Shown piece after piece: positions 52,795 to 62,728 of a stretch of 64,000 nucleotides of DNA. Under the pieces are notes generated by a model, which saw nothing but the letters and a program-made list of their open reading frames with translations, was not told the DNA's origin and did no database searches. The position numbers and the translations under genes were made by a program. This stretch comes from Arctic95D-9 sp035967665 (GTDB lineage: Bacteria > Verrucomicrobiota > Verrucomicrobiia > Verrucomicrobiales > DEV007), in contig JAYWLB010000095.1 of assembly GCA_035967665.1 (NCBI GenBank), forward strand, positions 186,001 to 250,000, given 5' to 3'. The first letter of the stretch is position 1, and each line of letters begins with the position of its first letter.

Positions 52795-55328
52795 GCAATA
52801 AACGTCACCTCTTTTCAGAGTTTCTCTGCGGTCTGGCATTTTTCGCCCTGTGCACCGGTACCGCGACTTCGCGGGACTGGTTCATCAATCCCGAAACAGG
52901 AAATGATGACAACCCGGGCAGTGAAGCAGCTCCCCTTGCCACCGCACAGGTCGCGGTGAACCGTGCCACCGAGCAGGACCGCGTCATCCTCCTTCCCGAA
53001 AATGCGATCTACCGCCAATCGATCAAACTCGATAGCAGGAACTCAAATCTCGTCATCATCGGAAACGGCGTCACCCTGACGGGAGCAAGAACGCTCGACG
53101 CCTCGAAATGGGAAACACTGGAACCTGATCTCCACAGGATCAAACTCCCCCCTCCCTCGCTGAACCGTCACATGATCGTGATCGACGGAAAGGCAGTTAA
53201 GATCGGAAACAACACTTACGGATTGACCGGATTCCCCGAAACGGCCGATCTCAAAGTCGGAGAGTATCGCTGGGAGGAGATCGATGAGAATTCCGGCTGG
53301 CTTATCGTTCGCGGACCGGTTGACAAAGTTGAGCGAGCCACGGTGACAAACGGGCTCGCCACTTCAGGCAAGCTCAGGAACGTTAAAATATTCAATTTGA
53401 AAGCACGTCACTTCCTCAACGACGGCTTCAATATTCACGGCGATGCCAGAGGCATGCAGTTCTTCGCGATTGAAGCGTATGAAAATTTTGATGAAGGATT
53501 CAGCGCCCATGACACCTCGGAGTGCTGGGTGACCGACGGCATCTTTCTTCGCAACGAGAATGCCATCGCCGATGTCAACAACGCCGACACCTACTATGAA
53601 AACTGCACCGTCGGTGAAAGTGAAAAATTTGAAATTATCTTTCAGGGAGGACGGCACAGCCTCGTCAACTGCACTGTAATTCCCGGCGAAGGCTCCGTTC
53701 CTATCTCCATCGCACCGGGGTCTCAACCGGGCGGGAAGCTGACATCAAACTTTCCTTCCACTGTTGTGATTCAGTCGATGACTCTTGATCTTTCGAAGGG
53801 GACACCGGCTAAAGCAAGTGTGGGTCAGTATTGCTTTCTCTACTACGACGACAAAACCGCCGAGTCACTTGTGAAACTCAAGTTGTCGATCGATCCCAGC
53901 GCTCAGGTAAAACAGTCACTCTACAATTCCTACGCGATCGGCCGATACAAGAATCAGTCCCCCATTCTGGCCTGGTCAGGCGGAGTGAGCGGCGGCGCAC
54001 CTTCTAAAGCCTATCGAATTCTTCACTTTGGAAAACACGCCCCGCAGGAGATTGCCCCGAAGCTGTTACCGGACAACGACTGGCTTGGATTGAACGAACC
54101 GCTTTCCACCGCCAATTTCCCGCCATCCGGAAATGCCTTTATTGATGATCCGGAAGCCCATGCTATTTGGCGCTGGATTGGACTGACAGCTCCCGATGTT
54201 GTCTTTGTTCCCGACTCACCCGAGGGAATGGCGCTGGGGGAAGCCCTGAGACACTCGCCTCCTGCCGGAGTGGGAATGGTTAATGTTTTTCTGACAAAAA
54301 CCGAATCAGATGGCTCGACGCGAACCGTGGTCCTTCCGCTCAAATCGGAAACCGAAGTCAACGCGAAGCAGGCCATGATCAGTCGCCTTGCCCGCACTCC
54401 GAGAGAAGTGCTGTCGCAACTCTCTTCAAATTACGGTCACAAATTCGACGGTGGCTACATCGATGCGACAGCACTGATGTCGAAGCGCAATGCCAATGTG
54501 ACCGAGAAGAGTGAAACGCTTGCAGCAGAATTTCTTAAGAAAGCCGGGGTGCCTGAAAATGGCGGTGATATCGCCGGAACGATGCTCTTCCTGAGCTTTG
54601 ACGATGAGGCCTCGCACAAGCGCATTAAGAGTGTCGCGAACCTAGCATTTGCAGACGACGGTTCGCCGCTCGAAGCGATGCCGTCCCACAGCGAGATGAG
54701 CGACGCCATCTACATGGCCTGCCCGATTCTCACCGCAGCAGGTGCTGTCTCAGGTGAGAAGCGCTACTTCGATCAGGCGGTGAGGCACTTCAAATTTATT
54801 CAGTCAAAGTGCCAACGCGAAGACTTGATCTATCGTCATTCACCGTTGAGCGATGCCGCATGGGGAAGAGGCAACGGATTTCCCGCACTTGGCCTGGCCT
54901 GCTCACTCGAGAATTTTCCTGAGGACCACCCCGACTACCTGTTTCTTCTCAACGCTTATCGGAGCCACCTCGAGGCACTGGCGAAATACCAGGATCACGA
55001 CGGTATGTGGCACCAGATTATCGACCTTCCGGACAGTTATGCTGAGTTGACGGCAACCTGCATGATCTCTGCATCGATCATCAAGGGTATCCGGAATGGC
55101 TGGCTCGATCAGACGAGGTGGCTTCCCTCAGTCAACAGAGCCTGGGAGGCGGTCAAAGCACGAATTGATCTCGAAGGGAATACTCTCATCAATGTCTGCA
55201 CCGGCACCGGAAAGCAGAAGACTCTCGAGGATTACTACAATCGAACTGCAATCCTCGGTCATGACCCGCGCGGCGGGGCGATGGCTCTTCTTTTCGCCTC
55301 GGAGATCATCCTCCTCCAGAATCAATAG
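52791..55328 (+). CDS. Right-handed beta-helix/GH88-105 fusion protein, secreted
   Basis: 845 residues. Signal peptide (FLCGLAFFALCTGTATS). Residues 25-330 form a parallel beta-helix with an opening FINPETGNDDNPGS and stacked turns (NVKIFNLKARHFLNDGFNIH), like polysaccharide lyases. Residues about 390-530 are of unclear fold. The C-terminal 300 residues match the alpha/alpha barrel of unsaturated uronyl hydrolases (GH88/105): SDAAWGRGNGFPALGLA, LEALAKYQDHDGMWHQIID, ATCMISASIIKGIRNGWL. A lyase-like module with a hydrolase of unsaturated products fits stepwise uronan breakdown. ATGA overlap upstream, TAGTG downstream. Confidence 0.85.
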   Translation: MSNKRHLFSEFLCGLAFFALCTGTATSRDWFINPETGNDDNPGSEAAPLATAQVAVNRATEQDRVILLPENAIYRQSIKLDSRNSNLVIIGNGVTLTGARTLDASKWETLEPDLHRIKLPPPSLNRHMIVIDGKAVKIGNNTYGLTGFPETADLKVGEYRWEEIDENSGWLIVRGPVDKVERATVTNGLATSGKLRNVKIFNLKARHFLNDGFNIHGDARGMQFFAIEAYENFDEGFSAHDTSECWVTDGIFLRNENAIADVNNADTYYENCTVGESEKFEIIFQGGRHSLVNCTVIPGEGSVPISIAPGSQPGGKLTSNFPSTVVIQSMTLDLSKGTPAKASVGQYCFLYYDDKTAESLVKLKLSIDPSAQVKQSLYNSYAIGRYKNQSPILAWSGGVSGGAPSKAYRILHFGKHAPQEIAPKLLPDNDWLGLNEPLSTANFPPSGNAFIDDPEAHAIWRWIGLTAPDVVFVPDSPEGMALGEALRHSPPAGVGMVNVFLTKTESDGSTRTVVLPLKSETEVNAKQAMISRLARTPREVLSQLSSNYGHKFDGGYIDATALMSKRNANVTEKSETLAAEFLKKAGVPENGGDIAGTMLFLSFDDEASHKRIKSVANLAFADDGSPLEAMPSHSEMSDAIYMACPILTAAGAVSGEKRYFDQAVRHFKFIQSKCQREDLIYRHSPLSDAAWGRGNGFPALGLACSLENFPEDHPDYLFLLNAYRSHLEALAKYQDHDGMWHQIIDLPDSYAELTATCMISASIIKGIRNGWLDQTRWLPSVNRAWEAVKARIDLEGNTLINVCTGTGKQKTLEDYYNRTAILGHDPRGGAMALLFASEIILLQNQ

Positions 55329-56238
55329 TGCTCAAGCGATCTTCCCCCATGACCGACTTTCCCGCCCGCAGAATTGCCCCCCTTCTTGGACTGCTCCTCT
55401 CGGCTGCGATACTACCGTCGGAAGCGCTCGAAACCCCGGAGAACTTCAAGCAGGAAAGTCTCGTCGCCTGGTGCATTGTCCCCTTCGATTCAAAAGAACG
55501 CTCACCGGAGGAGCGTGCAAAAATGGTCATCGACTGGGCCTGAAGCGGGTCGCCTACGATTGGCGGGAGAAGCACGTCCCGGAGTTCGAGCGTGAGATCG
55601 TTGCCTACAAAGAAAATGGAATTGAGTTTTTCGCTTTCTGGAAAGGGCACCCTGATGCCTATGCGCTTTTTGAGAAGCATGGAATCCATCCCCAGATTTG
55701 GAGAACTATCCCCTCGGGCAAAGGCCTCTCCACTTCTGAGAAAGTGATCTCGACAGCGAAAGCTCTCGAACCAGCCGCCGCTGAGGCGAAAGAGCACGGG
55801 TTGAAATTCGGACTCTACAATCATGGAGGCTGGGGAGGGCTCCCCGAAAACATGGTCCTTGTCTGCGAAGAATTGCGCAAGATGGGCTACGGGAACACCG
55901 GAATCGTTTACAATTTTCATCACGCCCATCACCGTATCGATTCCTTCGGGAAAGATCTCGCGAAGATGAAACCCTACCTGCATTGTTTGAATCTCAACGG
56001 GATGGTTCATCCGAAGAACCACGATGTCACGCAACGGGAATTCAAAATCCGCCCCATCCAGAAAGGGCAGCTGGAGGAAAAACTGATTCAAACTGTGATC
56101 CAATCCGGCTACGACGGCCCCATCGGAGTGCTCGGGCACGATGCAACCCGCGACGTAAAGACCGTGATTTCCGAAAACCTGAGCGGACTGAAATCGATTC
56201 TCGGAGTCGAGGAAATCAGTTCTGAAAACTCAGAATAA
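55328..56238 (+). pseudogene. Xylose isomerase-like TIM-barrel protein, broken by a single-base deletion
   Basis: The first frame (GTG 55328, or ATG 55349) encodes a signal peptide (RIAPLLGLLLSAAILPSEAL) and ends at TGA 55541-55543 right after MVIDWA. The other frame continues with LKRVAYDWREKHVPEFEREI, LYNHGGWGGLPENMVLVCEE and HVHL-type strands to 56238. Adding one C after 55534 gives DLGLKRVAYDW and one unbroken protein of about 300 residues. It is either a real disabling mutation or a sequencing/assembly error. The partner genes upstream are intact. The 3' end overlaps the convergent CHAT gene by 23 bp. Confidence 0.8.
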
Positions 56239-59182
56239 ACGGACCGGCCAGCTTTACCGCTGCCGTCAATCCCTGCTTTTCGCGGAACGCTTTCAAGTAG
56301 GCCGCCTGAACCCGTGCCGCCGTTTCAATCGGAGAATTCTTCCCTGCTTTGAGGTTTGTGTAAAAATCCATCATGAAAAGCGCGGTCTCACGGTCAGCAA
56401 CCGGCCAGAGCGTGAGCAATAAATGCTGTGCCCCGGCCTGGCTCAATCCCCGGCGCATCCCGAGGACGCCCTCTCCCGCTCTCGCTTCACCGAGTCCGGT
56501 TTCGCAGGCTGAGAGCACCACCATCCAGGTCCCCTCGAGATCAAGTTGCGCCATTTCATCCGCCGTCAGAATACCGTCATTAGCCGTGTCCAGGACCGTT
56601 CCCGCACCCCAGCTTTTCAAGGTCGATTCTGCTCCTGTCAGGGCAACACCACTCCGATACATAGGATTGTCGAGCACGACATCACTGAAAGCCTCGAGTG
56701 GCGTGGCCCGCTGCCCTCCGCTTCCTGCATCCCAATAGCGCTGACCTCGTTGCAAGGCATCGCTACGCCCCGCTCTCGGAAGAAAGAACCCGTGGGTGGC
56801 GAGGTGGAGCACACCGGGGGAATCGACCTCATTCACCGACGCCTCAGTCGCGTTCGTTTCGAGAAATGAATCGATGTCCCACTTCCACTGTTCCTTAATC
56901 AGTTTCGAAAGAGCCTCCTCCTCCGCTTTCGTTCCCGGAAGCGGAGAAAGTCCAATCCGGCCGAGGATCCCCCGCATCGTCAAAGCGGCTCCCCCCGCCG
57001 GGGCCCGCTGTCCCGCGACCTCCTCCGTCGCCGGAGTTTGAAAATCCGGATTGGCGATGATCTTCATCGTCTCATTCCGTTTTGAATCGGTCTTGCGAAG
57101 GAGATCACGCCCCGAAGCGACATAGGACAACATCCAGGTCTCACCCACAAATTTATCCCCTTCCAGCAAAGTCGCGAAGGACAGGAAATTGAGCACACCA
57201 TCGGGAGAAAGAATAATATGCTGTCCCGCTGCCGGCAAATGGGGCTTCAGTGGATCCCAGACACTGGCTGCGGCCGCTCTCAGGAACTGCTCCATCTTTT
57301 CGTCCTCCAGATTAGCGCGCACAGCCTTCGCGTAGAGAGCCATCCCCGCCTCGACATTCTTCGCCGTGTCGAGCGGCACAAAGACGGGTTCCTCCCCCGC
57401 TTTAATCACAATCGCGCCGTAGCGGGGAATGAATCTCCCCGGAGCCGAGTAGTCCCTGTAGCGAATATATTCGATAAGCGCACCGCCTTTTGGAATCACG
57501 GACGAGACCGCTTTCACTGACGCTTTCAAACTGTCCTCGACGCGGCCTTTCCTCTTTCCATCAGCCGCCAGCTTTGATTCCAGATTGCCGAGCCGTTCTT
57601 TCAACGGCACCGTTTCAGCGTCGCTCTTTCCGCCGAGGACCGCTTCCATGAGCTGTCGCTGAACCGCTTTCAATTCTACCAGTGTTTCAGCGAGTGCGGG
57701 ATCATTTCCCTGTTTGGCAATCCCCCGGTCTTCGAGAATCGATTCGAGAACAATCCCTTTCGTCTTCAAGACCGCCTCATAAAGCTCATTGGGAAGACGA
57801 AGACTCGCGTAGAGACTCCAGGGATCGACCGAACTTCGATAGGCAAGCCGCTGCGACTCATCTGCAAACGAAAGAACCGCCTCCAAATTTTCCATCCGCC
57901 CCGCGAGCACTTCCTCGGCCAATTTTGCAGCAGCGGCATCATTCCCTCTCGTCCGTTCGAGAAGCGCCTGACTCTCCCGTATTTCGAGATCGGCGGGGTG
58001 CGCTTCGGGATACTGTGATCGAATCAGTTTCAGCGCTTTTTCATAAGACACCGCCGCTTCGTCATGTTGCCCGAGAATGGCCTGAAGATCCCCGATCAGC
58101 TGGAGACTCTCCTCCGGACGAATCACGTTGTATTCCAAAGTCAGCATGCGTTGCTGCTCAAAGTCCTCGCCGCGACGTTTGATCCCCTCAACCATCAGAT
58201 CGAGAGCCGCTTTTTCCTCCCCGGCTGCGCGAAAGACGATTGCAGACCGCTCGAAGATTAAATAGTTGGAATTGATCTGCACTCCCTCCAGCGTCTTTTC
58301 AATCGTCTCCTTCGGAATCGCCGGGTTCGTTTTCAAAGTCGTTTCCGCCCACTTCCGGTAGAGCGGCATCATCTCAGAGGATGACTCCCGCGCCTGCTTG
58401 CAGAAACCCACCGCTTCCTGATGCTTTTCTGTGAGGGAGGAAACTTCCGCCAGTTCCATGAGCAGGTTGGCCCGCCCCCGCAGATAGTTCATTTTCATCT
58501 GATCGGTGAAATCACTTTCGGTTCCACCCACCATTTTCAAGACCATTTCCCAGGCACCGTCGATCTCTTCAAGACGCGCCAGAAAAGCCTGAGCCGCTTT
58601 CGCATAGTCACCCGTCGCACGGTAAAACGAACCCTCCATCGAAGAGACCTCCGCCGCGAGAATCTGGTAGCCAATCGACGGATTATTCTCAGCCTGCTGC
58701 TTCCATAGCGGGATGATCTTCAAGGCCTCCTGAAAAGACTCCGTAGCCCTCTCAAGATCACCTGCGGCGATATAAAAATTGGTAAGCCCGCGGAGACTGA
58801 TTCGCACCCGGTCGTCTACCATCACCATCATTTGCGGCGCCGCCTGGGCCGGGATCCCTGCAGGAGGCTTAATTGAGCGTGCCTGCTCGACGCTTCGCTT
58901 GAGATCCTCCTCGGCTCCAAGGTAATCCCCCACATTGTAGCGAAGTGACGCCCGGTTGTGCAGCGCCGAGTTCATCTGGATCCCCATTGTAAAATCTGTC
59001 GCGACCGGCTCCAGAGCCTCGACCAATTTGTCAGCCGCCAAAACCGCACCGGGCATATCGCTCGCCGCCCAACGCGCCGAGAGCTCATCCCACAGCGGCA
59101 TCACATCCGCATGTGTCTGCGCCTTCGCAGATAGTCCTATCAATGTTAAAAAAGCGGCCGCAAAAACTCCCCTGATCATCAT
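56216..59182 (-). CDS. TPR and CHAT domain protein (caspase-like peptidase family)
   Basis: About 988 residues from ATG 59182; an ATG at 59218 would add 12. The N-terminus is hydrophobic (IRGVFAAAFLTLIGLSAKAQ), suggesting export or membrane anchoring. Residues about 30-480 are TPR-like helical pairs (ALHNRASLRYNVGDYLGAEE, ESFQEALKIIPLWKQ). The C-terminal 300 residues are CHAT, with the His of VLHLATHGFF and the Cys of VVLSACETGLGEARAGEGV forming the putative dyad. Such proteins are proposed peptidases whose TPRs recognise the partner. No known partner is adjacent. Confidence 0.9.
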   Translation of the reverse strand: MMIRGVFAAAFLTLIGLSAKAQTHADVMPLWDELSARWAASDMPGAVLAADKLVEALEPVATDFTMGIQMNSALHNRASLRYNVGDYLGAEEDLKRSVEQARSIKPPAGIPAQAAPQMMVMVDDRVRISLRGLTNFYIAAGDLERATESFQEALKIIPLWKQQAENNPSIGYQILAAEVSSMEGSFYRATGDYAKAAQAFLARLEEIDGAWEMVLKMVGGTESDFTDQMKMNYLRGRANLLMELAEVSSLTEKHQEAVGFCKQARESSSEMMPLYRKWAETTLKTNPAIPKETIEKTLEGVQINSNYLIFERSAIVFRAAGEEKAALDLMVEGIKRRGEDFEQQRMLTLEYNVIRPEESLQLIGDLQAILGQHDEAAVSYEKALKLIRSQYPEAHPADLEIRESQALLERTRGNDAAAAKLAEEVLAGRMENLEAVLSFADESQRLAYRSSVDPWSLYASLRLPNELYEAVLKTKGIVLESILEDRGIAKQGNDPALAETLVELKAVQRQLMEAVLGGKSDAETVPLKERLGNLESKLAADGKRKGRVEDSLKASVKAVSSVIPKGGALIEYIRYRDYSAPGRFIPRYGAIVIKAGEEPVFVPLDTAKNVEAGMALYAKAVRANLEDEKMEQFLRAAAASVWDPLKPHLPAAGQHIILSPDGVLNFLSFATLLEGDKFVGETWMLSYVASGRDLLRKTDSKRNETMKIIANPDFQTPATEEVAGQRAPAGGAALTMRGILGRIGLSPLPGTKAEEEALSKLIKEQWKWDIDSFLETNATEASVNEVDSPGVLHLATHGFFLPRAGRSDALQRGQRYWDAGSGGQRATPLEAFSDVVLDNPMYRSGVALTGAESTLKSWGAGTVLDTANDGILTADEMAQLDLEGTWMVVLSACETGLGEARAGEGVLGMRRGLSQAGAQHLLLTLWPVADRETALFMMDFYTNLKAGKNSPIETAARVQAAYLKAFREKQGLTAAVKLAGPFILSFQN

Positions 59183-59353
59183 AGCAAAAGCATAAGTCAT
59201 CGATTGGACGTAGAGCAATCACTGAATACGCAGAGAATGGTGACATTTTTCGGGATTGCCAACCTTTGCCTCCGGGGCTCATACTTCCGCAGACAAAGCG
59301 ATAGTCTCCTTTTACCTTGAGATCCAACAGCATAGCATGGTTTCATCACACGA

Positions 59354-60061
59354 ATGACGAATCGCCTTCCCATCATACTTCTGATTGGCTCGATCGCCGG
59401 AATAGGTGCAGCCTTATTCAATCCAGTCAATAGCTTCCCTTTGCGAGTTCTTATGATTGCAGGGACTACAGGAACTTTCGCCGCTCTGTTTTTCATCACT
59501 AAAAAAGACAAAGCGGTCAGGACTGCTCTACTGATCACCCTAACACTAACTCTCATACCATTTCTCCTTCCTTCCCGTGAAATCGATTCTAGGAAGATCA
59601 AAAAAGACTACCTCGACGGGCTCGTCGCGCTGAACAACGTCCCTTACTACTGGGGTGGCGAAAGTTCCAGAGGCATCGATTGCTCAGGACTTCCCCGGAA
59701 AGCGCTGCGAGAAGCATTGTTCTGGAACGGGTTGAAATCAGGCAATGGCATGCCAATTCGAGCGGCCCTTTATCAATGGTGGAACGACGCAAGCGCCAGG
59801 GCGATTAGTGAGGGGTATCGCAATTACGCAACGAAGCTGGAGACCGAAGGTTCTATCGTAGAAATGTCATACGACGAGCTTGAACCCGGCGACCTCGCCG
59901 TGAGCAACGGAGGTGTCCACGTTCTCGTCTACCTTGGCGACAAACAATGGATTCAGGCAGCCCCCGAAGTCGGCTATGTCGCGATCTTTGACGGAAGGAA
60001 AGATGACAACCGCTGGCTCAAAGTCGCGGTAACAACCCACCGCTGGAACGTCTTCAACTAA
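59354..60061 (+). CDS. NlpC/P60-like cysteine peptidase, membrane-anchored
   Basis: 235 residues. Three hydrophobic segments fill residues 5-80. The catalytic part is NlpC/P60-like: VPYYWGGESSRGIDCSGLPR (Cys) and GGVHVLVYLGDKQWIQA (His). NlpC/P60 enzymes cut peptide bonds in cell wall or related substrates. Position of the third polar residue is not clear. Divergent from the CHAT gene, 21 bp before the next gene. Confidence 0.78.
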   Translation: MTNRLPIILLIGSIAGIGAALFNPVNSFPLRVLMIAGTTGTFAALFFITKKDKAVRTALLITLTLTLIPFLLPSREIDSRKIKKDYLDGLVALNNVPYYWGGESSRGIDCSGLPRKALREALFWNGLKSGNGMPIRAALYQWWNDASARAISEGYRNYATKLETEGSIVEMSYDELEPGDLAVSNGGVHVLVYLGDKQWIQAAPEVGYVAIFDGRKDDNRWLKVAVTTHRWNVFN

Positions 60062-60081
60062 ACTGCGCCCCCCCCAAAACC

Positions 60082-61191
60082 ATGCCTATGAACCCTCTCA
60101 TTGCTGCTACCGCAGGACTTCTCCTCAGCTCGCTGTCATCCTGCGCAGCTGACGACGACTTCGAATTGAAAGGCGGCCATAAATCGCACACTGAAACAGA
60201 AGCTGGCGGCTTTGCTGCGCCATCAGAAAGCGCCGCAGTGATGAAAAGTGAGCCGATTCTCCTCACGAACACCTACGTGGTTCCTCCCTCTTTTCAAAAG
60301 CGCTTCCTTCAGGCTTACGAACCCAAGCCCACTGATCCGAATCCGAACGATCCCTTTTCTGAGCCCCCTGCCCCGAAAGCACCACAGAGATTGACAGCAA
60401 AGCAAATCATCGAGTCAGCGGGTGTCACCTTCGGGCCAGGCGCAGCAGTGATATACAGCATACCAACCAGCGCAATGATCGTCAGAAACACACAAGATCA
60501 GCTCGAATTGGTTGAAGCCTATTTCGAATCACTTCTTTACTCGATGGAAACCGGAATCAGGATTCATCTAGATATATTTGAGGCATCTTCACTGGAGCTG
60601 AAAAAACTCACAGAGCAAAGCAGCACGACCGAAAACCACGCTGACGCTCTCAAGCAAAGTCTCAAACTATGCCGCGAAAACACCCTTAAGCACATCAACA
60701 GCTCTTCGGTTGAAATGTATCCGGGAGAGAAAGCAACGATCAATTCAGGTTACGATTTGACCTATGTCTCAGGTTACGAGATCAAAGCAGAGAGCACGAT
60801 TCCAGTTCTCAAAACAGCTAACATTGGCACAAGCTTCGAATGTATTGCCGTGCCCGCTGCCGACTTAACCTCAATTGATCTTAGAATCGATTTTGATCAT
60901 CACTTTGCCCTACCAACATTTAAACAAGGCAAATTCCCTATGAACGGTGGACCTCCGCTCGATTTCGAAATCCCGACCTTCTCAAAAGCGTCCATCGACA
61001 CAACGATCTTGATTATCGATGGCCATACCCGAATCCTCGGAACGTTCCCTGTCCACTCAACGAATCCAGATGCTGAATCAAGAACTCAAATCGCCTTTCT
61101 AACTGCGGGGCTCTTTTTCTCCGAAGGCGCTCAGAAAGTCTACGATGAGCAGAAGTTTAACCTTCAGACAGGAAATCCCGACGTGCCCTAG
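60082..61191 (+). CDS. Lipoprotein with secretin N-domain-like segment
   Basis: 369 residues. Lipobox LSSC after LIAATAGLLLSSLSS. The middle (TAKQIIESAGVTFGPG, MIVRNTQDQLELVEAYFESL) has the N0/N1-type domain pattern seen in secretins and related proteins of this phylum, and the end (RILGTFPVHSTNPDAESRTQ, FLTAGLF) resembles a shortened secretin barrel start. The full pore-forming region seems missing. Function unknown. Confidence 0.6.
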   Translation: MPMNPLIAATAGLLLSSLSSCAADDDFELKGGHKSHTETEAGGFAAPSESAAVMKSEPILLTNTYVVPPSFQKRFLQAYEPKPTDPNPNDPFSEPPAPKAPQRLTAKQIIESAGVTFGPGAAVIYSIPTSAMIVRNTQDQLELVEAYFESLLYSMETGIRIHLDIFEASSLELKKLTEQSSTTENHADALKQSLKLCRENTLKHINSSSVEMYPGEKATINSGYDLTYVSGYEIKAESTIPVLKTANIGTSFECIAVPAADLTSIDLRIDFDHHFALPTFKQGKFPMNGGPPLDFEIPTFSKASIDTTILIIDGHTRILGTFPVHSTNPDAESRTQIAFLTAGLFFSEGAQKVYDEQKFNLQTGNPDVP

Positions 61192-61274
61192 CACTGCACC
61201 CCTGCAAGCGTGCCCGGTGGGCTCGCATTACGCATTCGAGCTCTGCTATTAGCCCGGGCAAAGTCACCCGGAAA

Positions 61275-62630
61275 TCAAGCCAATTGCCCGACACGACCGG
61301 TCGAGTCGCCGAAGCGCTCCTCTTTGACTCCGACGCGATCCAACATGCTGAGGAACAAGTTACTCATCGGAGTATTCGCGCCAAGATCCGTGTGAATACC
61401 GGTTTTGATAGTGCCTCCGCCCTGACCAGCCACGACAATTGGTAAATCTTCGTGACGGTGACGATCCGGATCAGCGAGGCCGCTTCCCCAGACGATCATC
61501 GAGTTGTGAAGAAGCGTTTTTCCATCGGCATCTTTCTTCGACTTCAACCGCTCAAGAAAGTAGGCGAACTGCTGCGAGTAGAAATAATCGATCTTCGCAA
61601 GCTTATCCATCAACTCAGGGTCCTTGCGGTGGTGAGAAATGGTGTGGTGACCATCCGGCACCCCGATCTCCTTAAAGCTCCGGTTACTGCCATCATGAGC
61701 GAGAAGAAACGAAGCGACACGGGTTGAGTCGGTTTCGAAAGCGAGAACGAGAAGATCCATCATAAGACGAATGTGATCCTCATAGGAACCCGGAACGCCA
61801 TCCGGCATCGCCATATCACCGGCATCAGCGAGGCCGAACTTCTCAGCTTTTACAATCCGGTTTTCAATCTCACGAACGCCCGTCATATACTCATCGAGCT
61901 TGTGCTGATCGTTGCGTCCAAGCTGCTTATTGAGAATTTTCGCGTCTTCCATCACGAAATCGAGAATCGAGCGCTGCTGTTCGTTGCGAAGGGCAAATCC
62001 TTTCTGACGCTCCTCTTTGCTACCGGTGCCGAAGAGACGCTCAAAAACGTGCCTTGGGTTGTATTCCGGAGTCATCGGAGTGACATCGGAACGCCACGAG
62101 AGATTGAACTGATAAGCGCAGGAATAGCCTGAATCGCAAACACCACTCTTTCTTACGCCGTCGCAGGAAAGCTCCAGTGACGAAAGACGCGTCAGATCAC
62201 CAATATTGCGTGCGATGACCTGATCCACTGAGACCCCGAGCTTGATGTCAGCTCCGGCAGTCTTGCGAGGGCGGGCTCCGGTCAGGAAGGAAGCATTGGC
62301 GCGCGCGTGATCCCCCCCGCCGTCACCTCCTGCAGTTCCATTCTGATGCTCAAACTTACTGAACAGATGGATGTCTGACTTGTACTTGGCAAAAGGCTCC
62401 TGCGTTTTATTGAACTGGTAATCCGCTCCGGTTCCGGTTACGGCCCATTTATCAATATTCACGCCGTTGGGCTTGTAAAGAAATGCCGTCCGCAAAGGCA
62501 TACCCGACGCCGTTGTCGCGAGTTTTCCACCCTCTGCGGCGGAGGCAGCGCCAGGGAGGAAAGTTTCGAAAACCGGTAGCGACAGGCTCGCTCCGACTCC
62601 TCTCAAAAAGTTACGGCGATCAGTATTCAT
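61275..62630 (-). CDS. DUF1552 domain-containing protein
   Basis: 451 residues. TDRRNFLRGVGASLSLPVFE is a Tat-type signal and start of DUF1552. Also seen: LRTAFLYKPNGVNIDKWA, FLTGARPRKTAGADI, SLELSCDG and HDGSNRSFKEIGVPDGHHTISHH. DUF1552 proteins usually sit beside DUF1592/1588/1595 cytochrome proteins, comparable to the DUF1501/PSD1 pairing. That partner is absent here; the nearest upstream gene encodes a two-CxxCH cytochrome instead. Confidence 0.9.
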   Translation of the reverse strand: MNTDRRNFLRGVGASLSLPVFETFLPGAASAAEGGKLATTASGMPLRTAFLYKPNGVNIDKWAVTGTGADYQFNKTQEPFAKYKSDIHLFSKFEHQNGTAGGDGGGDHARANASFLTGARPRKTAGADIKLGVSVDQVIARNIGDLTRLSSLELSCDGVRKSGVCDSGYSCAYQFNLSWRSDVTPMTPEYNPRHVFERLFGTGSKEERQKGFALRNEQQRSILDFVMEDAKILNKQLGRNDQHKLDEYMTGVREIENRIVKAEKFGLADAGDMAMPDGVPGSYEDHIRLMMDLLVLAFETDSTRVASFLLAHDGSNRSFKEIGVPDGHHTISHHRKDPELMDKLAKIDYFYSQQFAYFLERLKSKKDADGKTLLHNSMIVWGSGLADPDRHRHEDLPIVVAGQGGGTIKTGIHTDLGANTPMSNLFLSMLDRVGVKEERFGDSTGRVGQLA

Positions 62631-62728
62631 GGGAAAAATCAGGTAAGGAACAGGTATTTACTAATGACAGGATACGACTGCGATTCGTTCAAACAATTAA
62701 CGCGATTAGGTGCGATATCAGCCCCTAA

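Noticed and set aside
55096..55540. Apparent start of the 55096-56238 frame inside the GH105 gene
   Set aside because: The early part overlaps the GH105 and signal-peptide frames and is nonsense; the real protein begins at 55328 or 55349 and shifts frame near 55534.
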